6,362 nt of DNA from Nitrosopumilales archaeon UBA218 (GTDB lineage: Archaea > Thermoproteota > Nitrososphaeria > Nitrososphaerales > Nitrosopumilaceae). The position numbers and the translations under genes were made by a program. Location: positions 10,058 to 16,419 of the forward strand of contig DAMC01000094.1 in assembly GCA_002499525.1 (NCBI GenBank), given 5' to 3'. A model generated the notes under the pieces. The model saw only the letters and a program-made list of their open reading frames with translations, had not been told where the DNA came from and did no database searches. Each line of letters begins with the position of its first letter. Position 1 is the first letter of the stretch. Below, piece after piece: positions 1-4,264 of the stretch.

Positions 1-528
1 GCTATAGCAGGTCCTATTGCAGGTCTAGTAATTGCAATTTTGGTGTCTTTTTACGGTGCGCATACCTCGCCAATTTTAGATCCTTTGATTGCATCGAGTC
101 TCCCAAAAGATGAACTTCAAAATCTAAATGACAGTATTTTCATGCAAATAGCGCTTGCAGCATATGGTAAAGCTGGTCCAGATGTGCAGGTTTTAATGTC
201 CCCGGTTTTGTTTGCTGCATGGCTAGGATTTTTGATAACGTTTTTGAATTTACTACCTGCTTGGCAGCTAGATGGCGGACATATGGCCAGAACAGTATTT
301 GGTCAGAAGATTCATCGATTTGCAACTTATGGTAGTGTTGGAGTTTTATTTTTGCTCCACTATGAGATGATGGCAATGTTCATTTTGATTTTTAGCATTC
401 GAAACATGAGTGTAAGGCCTTTAGACGATGCATCGCCACTGTCAAAGAATAGGAAAGTACTATACGTAGTGGTAGTTGCTCTTGCTGTTCTATGCGCACC
501 ATTACCATTTTCAATTTGGTCCAAGTAG
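1..528 (+). CDS. M50 / site-2-protease-type membrane metalloprotease, 3' part only
   Basis: The reading frame is open from base 1 and ends at TAG 526-528, so 175 C-terminal residues are present and the N-terminus, with the HExxH zinc motif, lies outside the window. The visible part starts in a membrane segment with AIAGPIAG, matching the glycine-proline motif that follows the first catalytic helix in M50 proteases. Codons 247-282 read NLLPAWQLDGGH, the second signature, in which the Asp of LDGG (codon 271-273) is the third zinc ligand. Hydrophobic stretches surround this motif, follow it at about 330-400, and close the protein at about 460-525. The family cleaves substrates within the membrane, but the target here is unknown. 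A TTG at 40 is not a credible start because it would cut through the GP motif helix. The end overlaps the convergent LarA-like gene by 18 bases. The family call is firm; a physiological role cannot be given. Confidence 0.88.
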   Translation, partial: AIAGPIAGLVIAILVSFYGAHTSPILDPLIASSLPKDELQNLNDSIFMQIALAAYGKAGPDVQVLMSPVLFAAWLGFLITFLNLLPAWQLDGGHMARTVFGQKIHRFATYGSVGVLFLLHYEMMAMFILIFSIRNMSVRPLDDASPLSKNRKVLYVVVVALAVLCAPLPFSIWSK

Positions 529-1596
529 AATTCTTGCACCATCTGTAACAATGGATACTTTTTGTCTCGCCCCCTGATGTTTAAGAATATAGTCTAAGGA
601 TTCTTTTACTCCATCAAAGAGCACCATGTTTAGCTTTTTGATATAAAATTCTGGAAGTACTGAAATAATTCCAATTTGGATTTTCTTTTGAATTTCACTG
701 AGATAGAGGAGATCCTCCATTCCATCAACATATTTTGCTGGTTTTTGGAGTCTTTCTATGCTAATTCTTCCTTCGACATATTGACGAATTGCCTCAGAAC
801 CAATTCCTCCACGACATTCTCCAATCAATATTGCTAAACCTTCATCTCGAATTGAATTATAACAGTTCCAAAGCGAATTTAGTGATTTTCCCAAAGTTAC
901 ATTACTTGCATCCTTACCCGTACTAATCAGTAATGTTCGGTGTTTTTCCACAGACTTGGTAAATTTGGCCATGGTTTGAGATATTGAATTAGTAGTAGAG
1001 GGGTGGCCAATTGCAATATCTGCTATTCCCTTATTGTGTGCAGCTATCTCAATAGATGTGATTTCAAAAGAGTTCACAAAGTTATTTGCTATTTCCATAC
1101 TTTGAGTTTCTTTACCAGAATTTGGTAAGTTGGTAGAACGTTTTTCATATGCAGATAACATCTGTTCCTTTCCAAATCGGCGCAGAAGCTTGGTTGCAAT
1201 AGTATCAAATCCAAAAAGTCCATCAAATTCCATTTCCCCCAAAAAAACCAGACTAGAGTCAACATTTTCAATTCCTTCAAATACCATTACCTGACTTTCG
1301 CTTGGAAGATTAGCTCGAACCAGATTCATTATTTGTTTATCAGCAAATATTTTTGGCCTAGCAACTCCTTTTTGAGTACATTTATCAAATATCAGAGATA
1401 GTGTTTTTTGAATTGCCAACGTATAGTTGAGTACTACCAAAGTAACTGACTTGCCAAAATCTATCGAATCAAGTTTTTCAGAAAATTGTAGGTCATCTAA
1501 GACGCTTCCATCCAGTTCAATTCTTTGATCAAGGTTTTCTGCCTTTATATCAAGAACCACGTCTGTCATTCCATAATTTAACCAGATTTCAGGCAC
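511..1596 (-). CDS. LarA-like (DUF2088) protein, shortened and divergent
   Basis: The protein has 361 residues if read from GTG 1596. Similarity to nickel-pincer lactate racemase LarA is seen at several points in the right order. LNYGMTDVVLDI near residues 6-17 resembles the LarA first strand (LPYG...). VTLVVLNYTLA at about 52-62 resembles the VVSDHTRP strand. STGKDASNVTLGKSLNSLW at about 225-243 followed by LIGECRGGIGS at about 257-267 resembles the C-domain pattern GyPkDinlyQs...aEcreGiG. VTDGARILL near the end resembles the closing strand. The protein is about 60 residues shorter than typical LarA (about 420), and I find no counterpart of the catalytic and cofactor-binding His/Lys segment, so racemase activity is doubtful. 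Start choice: ATG 1671 would run into pyrE, ATG 1569 would drop the LNYG strand, and GTG 1596 keeps the strand with an AT box 22-30 bases upstream, suggesting a leaderless mRNA. An annotator without profile tools would call it hypothetical. Confidence 0.7.
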   Translation of the reverse strand: MPEIWLNYGMTDVVLDIKAENLDQRIELDGSVLDDLQFSEKLDSIDFGKSVTLVVLNYTLAIQKTLSLIFDKCTQKGVARPKIFADKQIMNLVRANLPSESQVMVFEGIENVDSSLVFLGEMEFDGLFGFDTIATKLLRRFGKEQMLSAYEKRSTNLPNSGKETQSMEIANNFVNSFEITSIEIAAHNKGIADIAIGHPSTTNSISQTMAKFTKSVEKHRTLLISTGKDASNVTLGKSLNSLWNCYNSIRDEGLAILIGECRGGIGSEAIRQYVEGRISIERLQKPAKYVDGMEDLLYLSEIQKKIQIGIISVLPEFYIKKLNMVLFDGVKESLDYILKHQGARQKVSIVTDGARILLGPN

Positions 1597-1617
1597 TATA
1601 ACCCCACAAAACAAACC

Positions 1618-1626
1618 AAAATAAAT
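1618..1626. promoter_or_regulatory. AT box, possibly shared by the divergent LarA-like gene and pyrE
   Basis: The tract AAAATAAAT reads ATTTATTTT on the minus strand. Its centre (about 1622) is 26 bases from the GTG at 1596 and 25 bases from the pyrE ATG at 1647. That is the expected spacing of an archaeal TATA box for leaderless transcripts on both sides. No other AT box of similar quality lies at the right distance in the 50-base divergent gap. The minus-strand reading fits a TATA consensus better than the plus-strand one. This is inference from position and composition only. Confidence 0.45.
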
Positions 1627-1646
1627 CCAGTCTAGTAAATTTTGAT

Positions 1647-2252
1647 ATGGAGTTTGTAAAAGAGTTTGCAACCTTTTTGTATCAAAATGGGATAATCAAA
1701 TTTGGCGATTTTACGCTGGCTAGTGGAAAGAAAAGCCCCTATTATGTAGATCTAAGACTAGTGGCAAGTTATCCGCACCAGTTTCGACGCATGATAAGAC
1801 ATCTCCAGAATAGAATATCCGAAGAAATAGTTTTTGATACTATTGATTCAGTAGCATCTGTGCCTACTGGCGGCCTCATTATCGCATCGTCGTTAGCTTA
1901 CGAATTAGTAAAACCCTTAGTGTATGTAAGATCCCAAGCCAAGGATTATGGCACTAGTAAGTTAGTCGAGGGAATTGTAAAGAATGGAGATAGAGTGTTG
2001 TTAGTTGATGATGTAGCAACAACAGGGGGTTCCGTAATAAATGGAATTAAGGAGCTCAAAAAATCAGGTGCCAATATCACAGATGCTTATGTAGTTGTAA
2101 ATAGACTAGAGGGTGCCGATGAAGCATTGTTGGGAGAGGGTGTCACATTACATCAATTATTGGACATATTTGAAATCAGCAAAATTTTGCATGAACAAAA
2201 GCTAATTGATGATTCTATTTTGGAAAAAGTCAAAAAACAAGTCTCAAAATAA
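1647..2252 (+). CDS. pyrE: Orotate phosphoribosyltransferase
   Basis: PyrE joins orotate to PRPP to give orotidine 5'-phosphate, the fifth step of de novo UMP synthesis, in the cytosol. The 201 residues match the family's usual length (about 180-215). FTLASGKKSPYYVDLR (22-37) is the N-terminal orotate-side motif. VPTGG (72-76) is the pyrophosphate loop. YVRSQAKDYGTSKLVEG (93-109) is the flexible catalytic loop with its Arg, Lys and Gly-Thr. VLLVDDVATTGGS (117-129) is the PRPP-binding motif with the two acidic residues and the TTGG loop. It is a stand-alone enzyme: no OMP decarboxylase domain is fused, and no other pyrimidine gene is in view. ATG 1647 gives the standard N-terminus and has an AT box about 25 bases upstream, so a leaderless start is likely. 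It is divergent from the LarA-like gene and probably monocistronic. Confidence 0.97.
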   Translation: MEFVKEFATFLYQNGIIKFGDFTLASGKKSPYYVDLRLVASYPHQFRRMIRHLQNRISEEIVFDTIDSVASVPTGGLIIASSLAYELVKPLVYVRSQAKDYGTSKLVEGIVKNGDRVLLVDDVATTGGSVINGIKELKKSGANITDAYVVVNRLEGADEALLGEGVTLHQLLDIFEISKILHEQKLIDDSILEKVKKQVSK

Positions 2253-2289
2253 TTTGGCAGCTCAGTCAAATGCCTTCACATCATTTTTC

Positions 2290-2385
2290 AGATATAACTC
2301 TGATTCTTCATTGCGGCCAAAAAGTGTTTGTTTTAACTTCTTTTATTGATTGTCTTTGAGAAAATGTCAAGAATTAGTTATATCT
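2290..2385. repeat. 10-base inverted repeat in the gap after pyrE
   Basis: AGATATAACT at 2290-2299 is the exact reverse complement of AGTTATATCT at 2376-2385, with 76 bases between. Beyond a small asymmetric internal loop, ATTC (about 2304-2307) can also pair with GAAT (2371-2374). The repeat lies in the 196-base gap 2253-2448 between pyrE and the CAU tRNA, which holds no reading frame longer than about 30 codons and no other recognisable feature except a T5 run at 2284-2288 that could help end pyrE transcripts. In AT-rich DNA a 10-base match of this kind can occur by chance, so function is unproven. Confidence 0.35.
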
Positions 2386-2448
2386 TGAGATCTACAATTG
2401 ACAGTGTTTGAAATACATAGTATTGGAGAATTCATTCTAAAATTATGA

Positions 2449-2522
2449 TGGGCCCAAAGGGCTTCGATCCCTTGGCTCACCGGTTATGAGCCGGTTACTC
2501 TACCAAGCTGAGTTATGGGCCC
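2449..2522 (-). tRNA. tRNA with CAU anticodon: tRNA-Ile2 (CAU) or elongator tRNA-Met
   Basis: The 74-base minus-strand sequence folds as a full cloverleaf. It has a 7-bp acceptor (GGGCCCA with TGGGCCC, discriminator A), a D-stem ACTC/GAGT with GG in its loop, an anticodon stem ACCGG/CCGGT around loop CTCATAA, and a T-stem AAGGG/CCCTT. The anticodon CAT lies at 2486-2488. No CCA is encoded and no intron is seen. It is not the initiator, because the three consecutive G-C pairs at the base of the anticodon stem are missing. The GGGCCC acceptor is, from memory, more typical of archaeal isoleucine tRNAs than of elongator Met, so tRNA-Ile2 with an agmatidine-modified C34 reading AUA is slightly favoured. 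The T-loop is ATCGAAG, with A where T54 is normal. Confidence 0.93.
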
Positions 2523-2543
2523 TGACAAAACAAATTTGTGTTG

Positions 2544-2552
2544 TGTATAAAA
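2544..2552 (-). promoter_or_regulatory. TATA box for the CAU tRNA
   Basis: On the minus strand this reads TTTTATACA, close to the archaeal TATA consensus. Its centre lies 26 bases before the mature tRNA 5' end at 2522. It sits just downstream of the stop of the CADD-like gene, so the tRNA can be transcribed independently of that gene. Confidence 0.6.
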
Positions 2553-2553
2553 G

Positions 2554-3192
2554 CTATTGAGATTTACAGTAGTTTTGATAGCAACTATCAAGAAGATGAT
2601 TTTGGGCATCCAGTGATTTGTCTGCAACTGTCAAAAATTCTGCATGTCTATTCTCAGGGATAGAGTCAAGGATCTTTTCCCAAGTTGCTGCGTGTCTAAT
2701 GTCTGCTTCTTCATGTAACCTAAAGTATTCTGTAGCAGAATCGTCAGTAATGTTGTAAAACTTTGCCAATCCATCAAGTTTTGTGTGACTGATTTTTGGA
2801 ATTTCTTTTTCAAATGCATACATTGCAGCCGCTCCTGCTTCGAGTGATGTCATTAAACTAGCTAATTCAGATACTGCGTTGGTTGTCATCACTGGAGCAC
2901 AATAAGATTCGACATCATTTACGCCTAGAGAAACCGCAAAGTGAGTCCATGGTGTAATGTGTTCGGCCTCTTCTTGTTGATTAACTTTAATTTCTGAGAT
3001 CATGGATTCCGGTGCAAATTGAGATATAGAACCAACAAATTCAGGCACTGCTTTTACCATTTGAAAGTATTCCTTTGAATAGCCTGCCAGCATTTCTTTT
3101 GAAAGCTTTCCATCTGACCACATTTGATAGAATGGATGCTTTAAGAGACTTTTTTGTTCTATTAGTTGATCAATTTTTTTTGCTAATTCCAT
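2554..3192 (-). CDS. CADD-like heme-oxygenase-fold dimetal oxygenase (TenA/PqqC-like), candidate p-aminobenzoate synthase
   Basis: The 212-residue all-helical protein would usually be labelled TenA- or PqqC-like, but it resembles chlamydial CADD more specifically (compared with a CADD sequence recalled from memory). Metal ligands can be placed: E74/E75 and H78 (CADD E81, H88, with a loop about four residues shorter), E128 (E142), H160, D164 and H167 in LHEEADIRHA (H174, D178, H181). Y22 in HPFY matches CADD Y27, the tyrosine consumed as precursor of p-aminobenzoate, and K138 matches K152, the proposed amine donor. CADD Y141 is F127 here. Known biology: CADD makes pABA by sacrificing its own side chains. 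Inference: this copy could supply pABA for folate- or methanopterin-type carriers. The start ATG 3192 has an AT box about 25 bases upstream and an overlapping inverted repeat. The gene is divergent from tRNA-Glu. The family is secure; the substrate is less so. Confidence 0.85.
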   Translation of the reverse strand: MELAKKIDQLIEQKSLLKHPFYQMWSDGKLSKEMLAGYSKEYFQMVKAVPEFVGSISQFAPESMISEIKVNQQEEAEHITPWTHFAVSLGVNDVESYCAPVMTTNAVSELASLMTSLEAGAAAMYAFEKEIPKISHTKLDGLAKFYNITDDSATEYFRLHEEADIRHAATWEKILDSIPENRHAEFLTVADKSLDAQNHLLDSCYQNYCKSQ

Positions 3193-3194
3193 AC

Positions 3195-3217
3195 TTTATT
3201 GGATTTTTCCCAATAAA
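3195..3217 (-). promoter_or_regulatory. Inverted repeat over the promoter of the CADD-like gene (operator candidate)
   Basis: TTTATTGG (3195-3202) and CCAATAAA (3210-3217) form a perfect 8-base inverted repeat with a 7-base spacer. On the minus strand the distal arm merges with the T-rich AT box at about 3212-3221, centred some 25 bases before ATG 3192. The proximal arm ends two bases before the start codon. A dimeric repressor bound here would cover the TATA box and the start site of a leaderless message. No regulator is identified. Confidence 0.45.
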
Positions 3218-3239
3218 AAAATCTTTCATGTACAAAAGA

Positions 3240-3246
3240 TTTTATG
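3240..3246 (+). promoter_or_regulatory. TATA box for tRNA-Glu
   Basis: TTTTATG is centred about 28 bases before the mature tRNA 5' end at 3271, which fits an archaeal tRNA promoter with a leader of a few bases. It lies in the 78-base divergent gap shared with the CADD-like gene. Confidence 0.5.
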
Positions 3247-3270
3247 CACTATACATGGCGATGCAAATGG

Positions 3271-3346
3271 GCTCCTGTGGTGTAGTCCGGTCAAGCATGT
3301 CGCCCTTTCAAGGCGGAGATCCCGGGTCCAAATCCCGGCGGGAGCA
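3271..3346 (+). tRNA. tRNA-Glu (anticodon UUC)
   Basis: The 76 bases fold as a complete cloverleaf. The acceptor GCTCCTG pairs with CGGGAGC (one T-G pair) and has discriminator A. The D-stem GTGT/GCAT has G-T wobbles at both ends, and its 11-base loop contains GG. The anticodon stem is TCGCC/GGCGG with loop CTTTCAA, anticodon TTC at 3307-3309. The T-stem is CCGGG/CCCGG. CCA is not encoded (CCT follows) and no intron is seen. The T-loop reads TCCAAAT, so position 55 (base 3328) is C where nearly all tRNAs carry T/pseudouridine. Confidence 0.96.
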
Positions 3347-3353
3347 CCTACAA

Positions 3354-3365
3354 CTATTAATATTC
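3354..3365 (+). promoter_or_regulatory. Possible TATA-like element before the polyprenyl synthase gene
   Basis: CTATTAATATTC is the only AT-rich box in the 49-base gap between tRNA-Glu and the TTG start at 3396. It is centred about 36 bases before that start, which would give a leader of roughly ten bases. A purine-rich stretch (about 3366-3376) follows, too far from the TTG to be a usual ribosome binding site. Read-through from the tRNA promoter is the alternative. Confidence 0.28.
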
Positions 3366-3390
3366 TGAGAGAAGAGTAACGCCAGTGTAG

Positions 3391-3397
3391 TTTTTTT
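3391..3397 (+). terminator. T7 run, candidate terminator of tRNA-Glu
   Basis: Seven consecutive T follow tRNA-Glu by 44 bases, without a strong hairpin. Archaeal transcription often ends at such oligo-T runs on the non-template strand. The last two T are the first two bases of the TTG start codon of the polyprenyl synthase gene. Confidence 0.35.
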
Positions 3398-4247
3398 GGA
3401 TAGAAAAAATCTGAAGATTAATCCATTACTTGACACTTACAAAGAATATATCTTAAAAATCGATAATGCTCTAGAGTCTGAGTTAGCACTTTATTCAAAG
3501 TCTGAATTTAATCAACCTCTAATGTATGCAATAGAAGGTGGAAAACGAATCAGACCATTAATTTTGTTCCTAGCTGCAGAATCGGTTGGAAAAATTGATG
3601 AGCGAGTCTTAGCTGCCGGTTGTGCGGTAGAATTTTTACATACAGAGTCAGTGATTCATGATGATATCATAGATAATGAAACTTCACGTAGACATAAAGA
3701 TCCTTTTCATATCAAATACGGTTACAACACTAGCATCTTAACTGGTGACTTTGTTTTAGGATTAATTTTGAATATTTCATCACGATTAGATAATCCAAGA
3801 ATTACTAGGGATTTAGCTAATACAGCCATGCTGATGAGTGAGGGGGAGGTCTTGGAGACAATGTTGGAGACTAGTCAAGATATCACATTTGACGATTATC
3901 TAAAAGTCATAGAATACAAGACCGCAACTGCTTTTGAGGTTGCGTCAAGATTAGGAGCCATTATTGGCGGCGGTAGTGAAGATCAGATCGTAGCATTATC
4001 AGAATATGGCAGAAACATAGGTATCGCGTATCAAATCCGTGATGATCTAATTGATTGGAAAAACGAAGATAAGTTATTCAACTTGTTAGTAAAACGAAGT
4101 TCCGATCCACGAGATATTTTCAACCACATGGAAAAAATGCTCAAAGAGTATGCCAACAAGGCAGCATCGAGTCTAAGAATAATTCCAGATAATGATGCCA
4201 AGACACATCTAGAGTATCTTCTAAAATTAACTACCTTGAAAATATAG
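3396..4247 (+). CDS. trans-Isoprenyl (polyprenyl) diphosphate synthase, short form
   Basis: This family condenses isopentenyl diphosphate with allylic diphosphates to build the C15-C40 chains used in archaeal lipids and quinones. The 283-residue protein has GGKRIRP (48-54) for substrate binding, the first Asp-rich motif DDIID (89-93) followed by the Arg pair R98-R99, KTA (175-177), and the second Asp-rich motif DDLID (216-220) after QIR. All magnesium-binding aspartates are present. The residue five before the first motif, often a chain-length determinant, is E84 rather than a bulky aromatic, so product length cannot be predicted. Only 63 residues follow the second Asp motif, against roughly 90-110 in typical members, and the usual GKPxGxDLxxGKxTL segment is missing. 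TTG 3396 is the only start before the conserved core, since the frame is closed upstream by TGA 3366-3368. It is convergent with nuoN. Confidence 0.9.
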   Translation: MDRKNLKINPLLDTYKEYILKIDNALESELALYSKSEFNQPLMYAIEGGKRIRPLILFLAAESVGKIDERVLAAGCAVEFLHTESVIHDDIIDNETSRRHKDPFHIKYGYNTSILTGDFVLGLILNISSRLDNPRITRDLANTAMLMSEGEVLETMLETSQDITFDDYLKVIEYKTATAFEVASRLGAIIGGGSEDQIVALSEYGRNIGIAYQIRDDLIDWKNEDKLFNLLVKRSSDPRDIFNHMEKMLKEYANKAASSLRIIPDNDAKTHLEYLLKLTTLKI

Positions 4248-4263
4248 ATTTCTTCAGGAATCT
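4246..4263. terminator. Hairpin between convergent polyprenyl synthase and nuoN genes
   Basis: AGATTTC (4246-4252) can pair with GGAATCT (4257-4263) around a TTCA loop, giving seven pairs including one T-G. It fills the 17-base gap between the two stop codons (4245-4247 and 4265-4267) and could serve both strands. T-rich sequence follows on the minus strand (TATTTTC) but only weakly on the plus strand, so it may simply be a small chance palindrome. Confidence 0.35.
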
Positions 4264-4264
4264 C

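Noticed and set aside
140..376. Minus-strand 78-codon frame inside the protease gene
   Set aside because: It is antisense to the conserved LDGG region of the M50 protease, with no start signal or family resemblance.
1597..1671. Longer N-terminus (from ATG 1671) for the LarA-like protein
   Set aside because: It would overlap the first 25 bases of pyrE on the other strand, occupy the promoter gap, and add an extension with no counterpart in LarA; GTG 1596 fits better.
2270..2359. Small frame of 29 codons after pyrE
   Set aside because: There is no ribosome binding site, no good AT box at the right distance, and no recognisable protein pattern.
3075..3368. Plus-strand open frame of 97 codons
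   Set aside because: It runs antisense through the start of the CADD-like gene and straight through tRNA-Glu, and the product resembles nothing; it is a chance open frame.
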